Source: Tetraselmis striata (lineage: Eukaryota > Chlorophyta > Chlorodendrophyceae > Chlorodendrales > Chlorodendraceae). Taken from it: a stretch of 64,000 nt of DNA. This document shows positions 9,988 through 19,772 of this stretch, piece after piece (within the stretch, counting starts at the first letter, position 1; each line of letters starts with the position of its first letter). The position numbers and the translations under genes are program-made. The stretch spans positions 1 to 64,000 of the forward strand of contig VCJN01003597.1 in the NCBI GenBank assembly GCA_006384855.1, read 5' to 3'. The notes beneath the pieces are model-generated. The model was not told the DNA's origin. It searched no databases and saw only the letters and a program-made list of their open reading frames with translations.

Positions 9988-10413
9988 CCCAGTACGCTGC
10001 TACGTCGTCCATCGCCAGATTGCCAGCGTCGTCTTTGCCTATCCGTGATAAGCCCCCCTAGGATCAATACACGAGCAAATGAAGGGCCCCGCGAAATGCA
10101 TAATCGGAGCGTATATGTAGCTTATGATTACGTAAGGTTAACCGCGCCCCAGCCAGCGAACTGGTCGTGTAAATAAGGGGTGGCTTAGAGGCATCACCCA
10201 ATCCCAAGCTGGGATCCTGGCCAAGACCTCATGTGCAATATGTAGCAAACCATTTCAGATGTAATTTCAGCTATTGTATTCCGCAGTCCTCCTAAGCCAT
10301 TGAAATCATATGGTCTTGCAGAGAAAAGGGGCAAGGGGGGGGGGGGGGGGGGCCTAAGTCTGTAGAGCATCATCAGGACTAAACTACCTATAAACAACGC
10401 TGTCAGTATACAC

Positions 10414-10931
10414 CTAGACCCGAGATATATGCATTGCATTTCCAACAGCACAGTAGCTTGAGGGTGTGTGTTTTTTCAACTTTTGCCGGAGCATGTTCAC
10501 CGAGAAGAGTACTGGTCCGGCGGCTCTCTCGCCATTCGCAGACAGTTGTTGGACGTGACGCGTTACTTCCGCATTAGCAGCTCCAGCGCGACCGTGGGTT
10601 TTCTTCAGGGATCCTGCCTCGGCTTCTGCCGTGTTCATCTCATTTTGACAGGCTTTCAACGCAGCCGCGCTGGTATGGGTCTGCAAATATACGCACGTAA
10701 ACAGCAGCCAATCACAGCAAAGATACACATAGCCTTTGCCCACATGCATGCACTCATGCAGTACACTACCCCTTATTCCGCCTTGGGCACGTATCCGTCA
10801 GAACACCTGCAATCGGATCAATGATAGTTGCTATGCTGTGCAACCCAAACCTGCTTTGCCCCTTTGACCAGCTCGATCTCTGCTTTCCTCTCTACCACTC
10901 CCTGCTTCAATTCGCGTCCGCATGCCTGTAC
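10414..10931 (-). pseudogene. Two exons of a captured coiled-coil protein inside R162 copy 1
   Basis: On the minus strand, exon a (10931-10851) follows a TTTCAG acceptor, encodes 27 codons including LKQGVVERKAEIELVKGAKQ, and ends at CAG/GTTTGG. Exon b (10680-10414) follows TTTGCAG and encodes a charged Ala/Gln/Glu-rich helix (MNTAEAEAGSLKK, NAEVTRHVQQLSANGE) and then MLRQKLKKHTP. Both junctions are phase 0 and the 170 bp intron has GT-AG ends. The other R162 copies lack this segment, so it was acquired. The 3' end fuses into R162 sequence, which supplies the stop. The parent gene is not recognised. Confidence 0.5.
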
Positions 10932-10956
10932 CTGAAATTTCACAAGCACGTGACAT

Positions 10957-12330
10957 GGGCGAAGAAGTGTGGCAGGCAGGCATGGCGATGGGCACAGGGA
11001 ATGATGGTGCAGGCCGACCACTGTGCAGCTTTAGCTGAACAGGTGCAGGCAGAGGGGTGGCTAGTGAGACTGGCAGCCCGCCGCAAGCTCCTTTGCAGCT
11101 CATGCCCCGCTTGCCCTACTGCAGAGGTTTTGCTGCTGAGCCCTACGGAGTTCCGGCTCGGCGCCGCAGCCCCCTATTGTGTAGACTCCGCCCTTTTGGT
11201 CTTTATTCCACTAACGCCGGGTTTCCTTTCAACATGTCCTACGCGATACTGGTTCCATCCAGCCCCCCATCCCTGCTGTAATGCAGTATCGTTGCATTTC
11301 TGAGCGAGCCGGCAGTTAATTTGAGTCGCCGAGTCTTTTCCGTCGATATTTGACACAAATACCTAGATCATTCAGGGTGGTACAAGACTATTCGCATTAC
11401 CTACGTCAAAATATTTCAGAAGTGGTCTGTAGTCACAGGTAGTTTAATATTGTGAGCATTAAAAACGCGTGCGTGATGATGGCGTTCTTACACTGTGACA
11501 TACCAGCTTCACATACTGTTTTAACTACCCCGTGTTTACTTGCATGTGTGAGCCAAAAGCCGAGGCAGCCTAATCCCCGATGAAGCATCACGATCAAAAT
11601 ATATATCAGCTACTTTGCCATTGAAAAGGAATCGCGATGCCATTCAGTAATACCTTGTCACATTATTCATTATATTGCTAGCAAAACTTAACATTTAATG
11701 CAGCATGCTCTCTACAACCAGCGGTGCGGGGGGTGTTTCTCCCGCCTTCACCTCCGAGCCTCCGAGGAGTCCGGGACACCGCAGCAGCTCACAGCCGGAG
11801 ATGGCAGCTCTAGTCGCTTGGTCGGCGCCAGTGGAGCGAAGCGCAGGAGCAGGCTGCGAGATCCGGTGGAGTAAAAACGGCGGGAAAACTCATATCCGGG
11901 CAGTCATGTGGTCGCATGTTACTACGGACGTGCACACCAGTGCGGGTAGCGCATACAGTTGACACCAATGTACAAAACACTAAATTACGTGTGCCAGTAC
12001 TATTGACGCAGGAATAGTGCCGCTGCAACATAGCCACATGGCCTTTGGAGGCCCCGCCCATCGCTCTTTGACGTGGGCCCCATGCGGGTTGGCTAGGCGC
12101 AAGCCTTTCCTTGGTGATGAGTAAAGACAGCTTGTCCATAGACAACACGTGTTTCGGGTGTAACATGTGTCAGTTTCAATTTTAAGCATGCTTTCAGAGT
12201 AGAACATCATAGTTACTCTTCGCACATAACGATCATTTTTCAATGGACACAAAGAACGTAATTGCAGCTGCTAGCAATCCGTTAAAATTGCCAGCATTGT
12301 CACTTTAAAGGCCAGTTGGTGTCCAATCCA
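10957..12330 (-). repeat. Inverted middle segment of R162 copy 1
   Basis: This segment is the reverse complement of about 37700-39106 in copy 3 and of the matching parts of copies 2 and 4. For example, GAAGAAGTGTGGCAGGCAGG at 10959 pairs with the CCTGCCTGCCACATTTCTTC of copy 3, and CAGCTTGTCCATAGACA near 12130 pairs with TGTCTATGGACAAGCTG. The flanking parts of copy 1 keep the normal orientation. Confidence 0.8.
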
Positions 12331-12790
12331 GCGCATTGATTCCTGCTTTGTTTCCCATGCATACCAACTTCAGAATTCAACCCACTTTCCTGCGCGCAGA
12401 ATATCATCGAGTCCCGCAGTGTCCCCCCTGGCCCGCCAACCACTGCGACCCAAGGCAACAAAACGGAAGCTGGTTCTCCAAGTAGCTGAAGTCTACCACA
12501 GCCCAGAGTTTAACTCGCAGGTGGCTGGGAGGGAGGGACATGCAGGTGAAGCCGTTGCGTTCATAGGAGCAGGACATACAGCAAGGCGACGGGGACAACT
12601 GCAATCCACTGTCTCATGAGGAGGAACATCTAAGCAACGCTGCGAAGGAACCTGAGGACATGCATCGCCAGGTTGGCGAGGAGAGCAATGAGAATATGTT
12701 TGTCCACGTGCGGAGAGTGGGGTTCGCCGTGACACAGCGCACATTATCGCAACGGCGTGCTGAATGTGATATGTATTGATCGGCAATTCA
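12331..12790 (+). other. Segment unique to R162 copy 1, with a candidate terminal exon
   Basis: Not found in the other R162 copies until ~12700. After a CATAG at ~12566 a frame reads EQDIQQGDGDNCNPLSHEEE, then HLSNAAKEPEDMHRQVGEES and MFVHVRRVGFAVTQRTLSQR, to a TGA at ~12778. Its last part has a counterpart in copy 3 (39590-39650, VHLRGVGFTATLSQRADVY in the same frame), which hints at real coding descent. Other frames here are also open, so confidence is low. Confidence 0.3.
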
Positions 12791-13134
12791 GTGCATGCAC
12801 ATCGCATACATAGCGCCATATTCTGTATCCTAAATAAACTTATCGTAACTGCTGGCAGTGATACTATTTTCCGTCTGCGCTGGTAACTTGCCGCCCTGAT
12901 TCAGCGCGCTTATCTAACCATCGTATCTAACCATCGCCTGACCCATCGGCCATGCAGTCCGCTGCAAGTCATCTGTCGCTTGCAGCCATAGCAAGGACTA
13001 GTGCTTGAAGCCCTCGTAGCTGGGACCCGCCCCCCTTTGCAGGTACAGCTGCACATATCCCAACTGCTTCTGCTAGTGGGCTGTTGGTTGCAGGCAAAGG
13101 GGGCTTGCTTGGGCGACCAGGCGGCAGGGCACAG

Positions 13135-13147
13135 GGGGGGGGGGGGT
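13135..13147. repeat. Poly-G tract in R162 copy 1
   Basis: A run of G interrupted little, followed by TCAAGCTGTCAA. The same place in copy 2 (30930-30947) and copy 3 (40005-40029) also carries a long G tract before AAGCTGTCAAG. Confidence 0.7.
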
Positions 13148-13615
13148 CAAGCTGTCAATTCCCACCTATCGAGACATGATGCTAGCCATCCGACAGCTGT
13201 TGTGGGGTCGTGCTGCGTAGTCCCCACCGAGGCAAGGGCACGGCAGCCTGGGCGCGCAATGATGCCAGCGGTTGTACCGGTACCGACGGTACACCCTCAG
13301 CGCGCAATGCCCGCGCAATACACACACACTGCGCCCGCTCACACACACTCGACGGAGAGCTCTAGTCTTATTTGACTGCGAGGGTCAGCCGGGCTTGCGG
13401 TGGCGGGGCTGGGGCGTTCCTGCTGTGCTTCGTTCGGTGTGGCAGACGGCTGTGATGTTGGCGGCGGTACTGGTAGTAGTGTGTTGAGTCGACAGGTGTT
13501 TCGATACCGGCTAAAAATGGGGCATGGGTTGTTTATGTAAGTATGCTGGCTTGTCCTGCGGGGATACCGATCCTGAACGAGTAGTAATGATATCGGGTGC
13601 CGCACGAAAAGTGCC

Positions 13616-16169
13616 GTACTGCGGCCTAATTAAGGCGGGATGACACGGGCGGATGTGCTCTACTGGGAGACAGCTCAAAATCTACCGACGCAATAATTTC
13701 TACACGCACAGCGTGCGCCACGTCGCAAAAAGCAAATGGCGCCTAAGCAATATCACCATTCAGTATTTTCACTTTTTCAATTGCTTTTTGAGCCCTCAGA
13801 ACGATAAGGATTATGTGATTCGGGAACAGCTCTACCGACCAAACTACCCCCCCCCCCCCCCCTCCCCCCGCCCGCCCGCCTTATTACCGCTACCGCCGAG
13901 CGCATGTTATGAGAGAATGTCCTTACAACGTTGACGCCAAGCATCGCATGACTGGCCGCACTTGCTGCTCCGTTCGGTCTCGTAGGCTCAGGTCGGTTGA
14001 GGGTTGTTCGCCCCCGACGGAAGATCCAGCGGGAGACGAGTCATCGAGGCCAGCGGGGCGATGCCCTTCCGGTCGAAACACGCTAGGAGGCAGCGCCTCG
14101 CTGGGCGCACCAGATGGCGAGATGTGTCGATGGGACAACGGCACGGAGCCCGGAGCCCACGACGCCCGAAACGCCGAGTTGGCGCCATTGCCAAGGCGCA
14201 GTGTGCGGGCAAACGGGCAGTAACCCCACTACTCCCGATGCAAACATGCCAAAGGGATATGCAATATTCAAACGACTACTGCGAGGCGAGATCGGCCGGG
14301 TGCAGACATAGGACAACACGCTTGACTGGCCGCTTGAACGGCCGCCCGTGGCGCCTTGTGGGGCGATTTCGGGTGCGCAACCATGGCCGTGAAGCGTAGA
14401 ATCCGTGTACTGCCCGCGCGAGGTTTCGGTGGGACTACATGGATTGGCGGGCGAGGGGTAGCGCGGTGAAGGTGGATTCGCCAGCGACAGGGTGCCGCGT
14501 TCAAATAGAGCGGCGTAGACCGGCAGGCCGGTAGAGCGGCGGTGGCATCGGGAGCTACAGATGCCACTCTACCACCGAAATCCTAGTGCCTCAGGCAAAT
14601 ATTTTGTATGGCATATATACATCACCAGTATACAACACGGGTCGCGTCTGCATCCATCATTAAGGGATTGTTATTACATACTACTAATACTACGCGAGCC
14701 GCGCTACTCCTAACAGAAGCGGCGGCCCCTAAGATGCTGTAGCTCGCTGAACCAGCATCACACCACCGGTTCCGGCCAGGGCACTGCAGAGGAGCAACCA
14801 TCAGCCGCTGGCTGACCGAGGAAGGAAGGTCTTGAGGCACGGTGTTTAGGTACGGGGAGGGTTGCGCGGTAGTGGCGGCCTAGTCCGTGCGCGCGGTTGT
14901 TGACGCTGTGAACCGCGAGAGCTCATGGGCGGTTATGCGGCGGTGCCGGGCCGCCCAGCATGCGACGCCCTTGCGCCTCTTGCTCGGGATGCACAGAGGT
15001 ATGTCGCAGTCCGAGCAGCCACTTGTAGGACGTCCAACCCACCTTGTCGTCGTCAACACGGCACACATGCAGCGGGCTTGCTTGGTGTCATCGTCGTTGC
15101 CGGGGCTTTTGCCGAGTTGTCAAAGTCGGACGGAACAGCAGCGGCGGCAAAACGCGACAGAGGCACGGCGATCGGACCAGCGTTGTTTGGCACAAGGACA
15201 CCAAGGATAGCCGGCCATGGCACTGCCGGAGATGTTCTGAATTTCTGGAACGTAAGGCCATGGGCATGGCGTAGCTTATTGCCTCGAATTCGGGACGGGG
15301 CTGGTCGGCATGGCTGCCTTACATGCGTCTACGGGGCGCGGGTCAATCAGCCATTGTTGTGATATTTCAAAAAACGTATCCCGATTCAATATCCCGATCG
15401 ATGCGATCGCACGGGCGCGCCGCCCACACGCGTCGACATAATCATCACATGCCGACGACATATCATCCATGCAAGGTATTAGATGTCGAGTGCTTATGGG
15501 TGGTATGGGAGCCAAACCAGAGGTAAGGTGCCGGCGCCGGTGAATTGCAGCTTCAGCACGTTGATGTCTCAATCATCAGGGAACTCGGTGCCATCGTCCC
15601 AGCCACCGGATGCGGCATGTGTTGTTCACGACATACTCCGCGACTTCTCCGAACTTCATAGGCAGCCCTCAGTTGGCGTAATCTGCCAGGGGCAAGGGCT
15701 TGATAAGGCCAAGACTACGGGCGGCTGCACGGCTCTTAAGCTAAATATACTGTCTCATGGACGGTGAAACGTTGGGTTGGGAATGGTGGCCGCTTTGCAG
15801 TGCCCGATCAGCCGACCCGAGAGGGCCCGGACCAACTTAAGTATCCTATTTGGGGCCCTATGGACCTCCCTTGACGCCTTGGTGGTCGTCATGCCAGTTT
15901 TGCCCATAGTATTGGGCCCATACTTTCTGTTGTATATACTGTGCACATACAACATTTGTTGCATATATACAACATATTTCCCCGAGGCACTAGACCGGTC
16001 TACCGAACTAGTGCTGGGGCGGCGTCGTCCGCGATGTCCTGGGGCGAACTTCACTTTCTACCGTTCTGGAGTGACCGCACTACCGCCGAATTGAACTTTT
16101 TGCGACGTGGCGCGCTGTGCCTGTATAAATTACGGCGGTACAGAGGTAAAGCACATCCCGCCGTGTCAT
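13616..16169. other. 2.5 kb without a supported gene
   Basis: Many short overlapping frames are open on both strands, but none shows a family signature, a conserved partner in the window, or convincing splice sites. Composition is mixed: a C tract at 13847-13870, a GC-rich part to ~15700, then an AT-rich part with TGTTGTATATAC and GTATATACAACA-like inverted words at ~15925-15975. It may be a degraded transposon. Confidence 0.3.
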
Positions 16170-16278
16170 TGTGAGGAGATATTCTCACGATATATATACG
16201 ATACACTCTCGCAGTGTGTCATCCTCGGATCCTCCGCGCTTTTGATAGTGCGCGGCTATCAAAAGCTACCTCCTTACA
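16170..16278 (+). repeat. Left terminal repeat of TRIM-like element
   Basis: Starts TGTGAGGAGATATTCTCACG and ends CTCCTTACA. Near the end it contains a perfect hairpin, CTTTTGATAG-(7)-CTATCAAAAG, and near the start a GTGAG/CTCAC hairpin. Confidence 0.7.
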
Positions 16279-16322
16279 GTAAAGCGCACAGTCCACGGAT
16301 CGAATCCCAGTGTGGGTCGGTT

Positions 16323-16508
16323 TGATCTTAACTAGTTTATGGGGTTTCCATCCTTGACCTAACCGCTTTTCAGCTACAAGTGCTGCGCAGTGGTACGGGA
16401 ACTAGTAACTGTTGTTGCGCCCTTGTTGGGTGCAGCACGAGTAGACATAAAAGCAGCCAGAACAGCTGAGCCTGCCATCTTCCAGTTTTCGCTGCGTTCC
16501 ACGCAGCG
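16323..16508 (+). repeat. A1 repeat of split-repeat element copy 1
   Basis: Starts TGATCTTAACTAGTTTATGG and ends in the palindromic GCTGCGTTCCACGCAGCG. Repeated as A2 at 19239-19424. Confidence 0.85.
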
Positions 16509-16621
16509 ATGTAAAAACTGTCTCGTAACCCGTTGCGAGCAAGGTCACCCCAGGTTGTTCAAGACCACACCCGGCTCGCCACCCGAGTGTGATATTCTCG
16601 TCCGTACGTCCGTGCGTTACT

Positions 16622-17497
16622 ATGTCAGATGGAGAAGAACCCGTCGCTGAGCCGACGTTGCAGTCGCTGAACGCAGATATGAGGGCCCAGTCTTCATTAC
16701 TGCGAGAGCTGGCTACAGCTGTGGCACAATTGACGGTTCGTGATCGCGTTGTTGATGGAGAAGGGGCACATGGCTCCGGCTCAGGGCAGCGCTTCGCGAG
16801 ACAGCCGACAGGCAGCGGGGGAGCCGCAGAGCGCCCCGACTTGCTAGAGCTAGCCCAGAGCGGCCGTGTCGGAGCAAAATCCGTGAGTGCCGAGGATGAT
16901 TACCTCGCGGTGCCAGAGCTACTGCAGAGAGCAGAGTCTGGTTACGAGGCCGTTCGACCGGTCAGCCGAGTGCCTGGACTTTTCCCTTTGAGCACCGACC
17001 TAACGAACGAGTACCTCAAGCAGGATGACCGGCGTCTGCCGGCCCAGGAGGAGTACTTGTGGATGTCGTGTTTCGGGGCTCACATGGCCGCCCTTTTCGT
17101 GGCGCTCGACGAGCTACTGCCCTACGTCCCTTCCAGCAACCAGGACTTCACCCCCTACCTCGCGAGAGCCCGGAACCACGCCGAGGCCATCGACAAGGCG
17201 TTTCGGTTTCGTTTGGCCTTCCTACGGAAGCTCAATGAGATCAAGCGTGTGCACGGTGACCAAGGTGTTCTGGACGTGCTGCGAGCCCAGCATTTTCAGC
17301 CTGCTTCGGAGCATCTGGGTTCCGCGATTTTTGGGGACCTCATGCGGGACTACGAGCGTCGTGTCTTCGAGGCGACCGTTGCCAGCAGCGCCAAGGCGAC
17401 CGCTACTTCTCGAGTGGCGGCTGCAGTTGCAGGTCGCGGGCGTGGGCGAGGACGTGGCGGCGGACGTGGACGTGGCCGCGAAGGTGAGCACGAGTGA
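16622..17497 (+). CDS. Gag-like protein of split-repeat element copy 1 (~291 aa)
   Basis: Probably the nucleic-acid-binding or particle protein of the element. Starts MSDGEEPVAEPT at the ATG shared with copy 2 (MPDGEEPVAEPT). The N-terminal ~100 residues are acidic and glycine/serine-rich with a short helical LRELATAVAQL segment. A helical core follows (RLPAQEEYLWMSCFGAHMAA, ARARNHAEAIDKAFRFRLAF, then FGDLMRDYERRVFEATVAS). The C-terminus is an RGRGRGRGGGRGRGR tail, typical of RNA binding. There is no CCHC knuckle. The same core motif survives in the old element at 5681. Called gag by position and composition only. Confidence 0.65.
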   Translation: MSDGEEPVAEPTLQSLNADMRAQSSLLRELATAVAQLTVRDRVVDGEGAHGSGSGQRFARQPTGSGGAAERPDLLELAQSGRVGAKSVSAEDDYLAVPELLQRAESGYEAVRPVSRVPGLFPLSTDLTNEYLKQDDRRLPAQEEYLWMSCFGAHMAALFVALDELLPYVPSSNQDFTPYLARARNHAEAIDKAFRFRLAFLRKLNEIKRVHGDQGVLDVLRAQHFQPASEHLGSAIFGDLMRDYERRVFEATVASSAKATATSRVAAAVAGRGRGRGRGGGRGRGREGEHE

Positions 17498-17533
17498 CGG
17501 TGTGGGGCGCCGTTCGTCGGAGCTGCAGGAGCC

Positions 17534-19159
17534 TTGCGAGGCCACCTTTCGGTGACCGCCGCAAAACGCACCCTTGCAGCTCAACGGCGGGATGAGCGCC
17601 CTGTGTCAGGACCTGACCCCCCCACCTTACAGACTTCATTTAGACCTTCCTCGGTGCGGCGCTTCTTACAGCTACAGCCGAGTGCGGCTCAACCATCCGC
17701 ACACCTGCACATGGCGGCTCAACCAACCGCTTTTCGTACAACACCATCTCTGCGTTCGTCGGTTGTTACGCTACGAGTTACAACCGGTTCGCAACGACCA
17801 AGTTTCGCGCGTGTACGTTACGCACGGGACAGGCGCTACGAGCGCGAAGGGCGCGCGGGGCGGCCCTCCTACCTGAACCTAGCCCCGCAAACCCGTACTG
17901 AAGCTACTGCAAACCCGTCCAGCAACTACCGGCCAACCGCCGGGAACCTAACCGCTGCTGCCGAGTACTTTGCGAACAGTGGCCGTGCCGGTGGCACTCT
18001 GTCAGTAAAACGACGCACTTACGTAATCGACGAGCCCGCAGCTATCGCTCCGTGGGCTGCGTCACTGCGATCCCGACTACAGGACGCGTTCGGCTCAGAC
18101 GAGCTAGGCCAGCGGACGCTCGACCTGCTCTCCAGCTCCCTCAGCGCTCAGACCCTCAAGAGCTACGCCGGCAGACTGTCTCAGTTCGCTGAGTTCTGCC
18201 ACGACTCCGAGAACATCAGCCCTCTAGAGGCGACTACTGCTACTGTTGTTCGGTACGTTGCATGGATCGGGGAGCGAGGGCACATCGCAGCTAAGTCGCT
18301 GCAGCCCTACCTGTCTGCCATCAACACCTTCTTCGAGCTGCACAACCTCGTCCCGATCGCCAAGGACAGCCTACACCTCACTTCGGCAAGGCGTGGGTTA
18401 ATGTTGCGGCAGCGCCGACTGGACGCTGCCCCCTTGCGTGTCCCTCTGCCTGCGGATGTAGCTTACCGCTTCGTCTCAAAGGCCGAGCTAATTGTGTCTG
18501 CTCCTTACCCAGAGTCCCACCTCGACTACCGAGCCCTCTTGGCCACGGTTGTCAACTTCCTGTTCTTTGCCAGGGGCCTTACTGGCGTCTCCTGTCGAGC
18601 GCAAGATGTGCATGTCGACACCTACAACATCACCTTGCAGATCTACCGCGAGAAGGGTCGCGCTGGCCGTCGGGGACCCGACGACCTGCGCGTACTTCTC
18701 CTTCCAGTGTCCGAGCACCCTCGAGTGGCACGACTCTTGCGCTACTTCATCGACAACGTCCAGTCTGTCCCCCTGGTTACTGTTGGCTTGGCTGCCTCCA
18801 ACTTCTGGGCTGTCGATGTGGCTGAGCAGTCAAAACCTTGGACTGCAGCTACGATGTCAGACTGGTTGTCTACAGCGGTCAACCTAGTCAACGCTGCCCC
18901 TCCTGCTGGCACTTCCTGGACTTCACACAGTCTACGTAAGGGCGCAGCCTCTGCAGCAAACGCCATCGGAGCGCCACTGTCCCACATCCGCTACCAAGGC
19001 GGTTGGGCCACTAACTCCGATGTCGTTCTGGACTACATCGACCCCAACGTTCTTCCTTCTCCTGGCGCGTGGTTCTTCTTTGGACACATCGCCCCCCTCC
19101 GCCACTTCCAAGTCCAACAGGACTCCGCAGCGGTGGCCTTCCCAGTGCCTCCTTCATGA
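17534..19159 (+). CDS. Tyrosine recombinase of split-repeat element copy 1
   Basis: Catalyses integration of the circular DNA intermediate in DIRS-like elements. The frame is open to the stop at 19157. No ATG stands at its 5' edge; the first in-frame one is at 17711 (MAAQPTAF), so the true start or splicing is unknown. The N-terminal third is basic and low complexity. The core-binding part (LDLLSSSLSAQTLKSYAGRL, YVAWIGERG, LQPYLSAINTFFELH) is followed by the catalytic part: an Arg in FFARGLTGVSC, the SHSLRKGAASAAN box (H-x-L-R), GGWATNSDVVLDYIDP with the nucleophile Tyr. No RT, RNase H or methyltransferase motif occurs anywhere in it. Looks whole. Confidence 0.85.
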   Translation: MRGHLSVTAAKRTLAAQRRDERPVSGPDPPTLQTSFRPSSVRRFLQLQPSAAQPSAHLHMAAQPTAFRTTPSLRSSVVTLRVTTGSQRPSFARVRYARDRRYEREGRAGRPSYLNLAPQTRTEATANPSSNYRPTAGNLTAAAEYFANSGRAGGTLSVKRRTYVIDEPAAIAPWAASLRSRLQDAFGSDELGQRTLDLLSSSLSAQTLKSYAGRLSQFAEFCHDSENISPLEATTATVVRYVAWIGERGHIAAKSLQPYLSAINTFFELHNLVPIAKDSLHLTSARRGLMLRQRRLDAAPLRVPLPADVAYRFVSKAELIVSAPYPESHLDYRALLATVVNFLFFARGLTGVSCRAQDVHVDTYNITLQIYREKGRAGRRGPDDLRVLLLPVSEHPRVARLLRYFIDNVQSVPLVTVGLAASNFWAVDVAEQSKPWTAATMSDWLSTAVNLVNAAPPAGTSWTSHSLRKGAASAANAIGAPLSHIRYQGGWATNSDVVLDYIDPNVLPSPGAWFFFGHIAPLRHFQVQQDSAAVAFPVPPS

Positions 19160-19212
19160 CTTGGCGCTACCCCTTCTCCGTCAATCCACCGCTCTCTACG
19201 TTCGCTCAAGAC

Positions 19213-19543
19213 TGGCAAAACCAGACTCAACTTTGAAATGATCTAAACTAGTTTATGGGGTTTCCATCCTTGACCTAACCGCTTTTCAGCTACAAGTGCT
19301 GCGCAGTGGTACGGGAACTAGTAACTGTTGTTGCGCCCTTGTTGGGTGCAGCACGAGTAGACATAAGAGCAGCCAGAACAGCTGAGCCTGCCATCTTCCA
19401 GTTTTCGCTGCGTTCCACGCAGCGCCCGCCCTGACTCCGTTTTCCCTCCACGCTTTTCGCTAAACCTTCCTGCCAATTTCGGCTCTTGACCGTGTAAAAC
19501 AGCCTGCGCGACCTTTTTGGCAAAACCAGACTCAACTTTGAAA
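19213..19543 (+). repeat. B1-A2-B2 block of split-repeat element copy 1
   Basis: B1 and B2 are identical 26-mers starting TGGCAAAACCAGACTC and ending TTTGAAA. A2 lies between them, starts directly after B1 (TTGAAA/TGATCT) and matches A1. Confidence 0.85.
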
Positions 19544-19654
19544 CGCGGATGTCACGCATTACAGACGATATCATATGACCAACTAACAGTGTCATATCAC
19601 ACCGTGGCCAACTAACAGTGCCAACCGCTACACCTGCCTTTCAGGGGGATGGAA

Positions 19655-19763
19655 TGTGAGGAGATATTCTCACGATATATATACGATACACTCTCGCAGT
19701 GTGTCATCCTCGGATCCTCCGCGCTTTTGATAGTGCGCGGCTATCAAAAGCTACCTCCTTACA
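19655..19763 (+). repeat. Right terminal repeat of TRIM-like element
   Basis: Same sequence as 16170-16278, preceded by the purine tract GGGGGATGGAA. Confidence 0.7.
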
Positions 19764-19772
19764 GTAGGTAAT

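Larger units (their letters stand above)
8677..13615 (+). mobile_element. R162 repeat, copy 1, with internal inversion
   Basis: A long repeat found four times in this window (also ~20151-31650, ~36060-40690 and ~50540-58720, the second and fourth with large insertions). Shared landmarks, in order, are GGAGGGGAAACCC, CTGGACCGCGCGCACC, TACCCATTTTGTACGCGC, the 162-codon frame, TAGACCCGAT, GGGCCAACCCGC-type sequence, a poly-G tract, and GTGCCGCACGCGAAGTGCCG near the right end. Copy 1 follows this order to ~10428 and from ~12700, but the middle (10957-12330) is inverted. No transposase or RT was seen in any copy. Exact termini were not resolved. Sequence at 20187-20275 (left of copy 2) resembles 40585-40690 (right of copy 3), so the ends may share a direct repeat. 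Confidence 0.65.
16323..19543 (+). mobile_element. Split-repeat tyrosine-recombinase element (PAT/TOC-like), copy 1, looks whole
   Basis: Layout A1 (16323-16508), gag-like frame (16622-17497), recombinase frame (17534-19159), B1 (19213-19238), A2 (19239-19424), B2 (19518-19543). The A1-ORF-B1A2B2 order is the hallmark of PAT/TOC/Kangaroo/Ngaro retroelements, which use a tyrosine recombinase instead of an integrase. Known members also carry RT-RNase H between gag and recombinase; here only 36 bp separate the two frames. The element looks whole for what it carries. A1 and A2 differ at about two of 186 positions, so it is young. It sits inside the TRIM-like element at 16170. Confidence 0.82.
16170..19763 (+). 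mobile_element. TRIM-like miniature LTR element, split by a tyrosine-recombinase element
   Basis: Two direct repeats of 109 bp, with TG...CA ends, lie at 16170-16278 and 19655-19763. Just before the second is a purine-rich tract (CAGGGGGATGGAA), placed like a polypurine tract. Take away the inserted element 16323-19543 and only ~150 bp remain between the repeats, typical of TRIM elements. The first 11 bases, TGTGAGGAGAT, equal the start of the gag-only LTR element at 20453, so the two may be related. No perfect target duplication was found (GTCAT on the left, GTAGG on the right). The repeats look almost identical, so the element is young. Confidence 0.55.

Noticed and set aside
13909-15572. 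Several overlapping frames of 60-145 codons on both strands
   Set aside because: No family signature, no splice support, no second copy in the window.
16285-16322. tRNA-like sequence ACGGATCGAATCCC after the TRIM left repeat
   Set aside because: Looks like a T-arm, but no cloverleaf can be completed. It may belong to a primer site in the wrong register; too weak to call.
17222-17584. Minus-strand frame across the gag-like gene
   Set aside because: Mirror of the RG-rich coding strand, present in both copies only because the coding strand is conserved.
16323-19543. Crypton (recombinase-only DNA element) as an alternative call
   Set aside because: Cryptons lack a gag-like frame and split A/B repeats; the repeat layout fits PAT/TOC.
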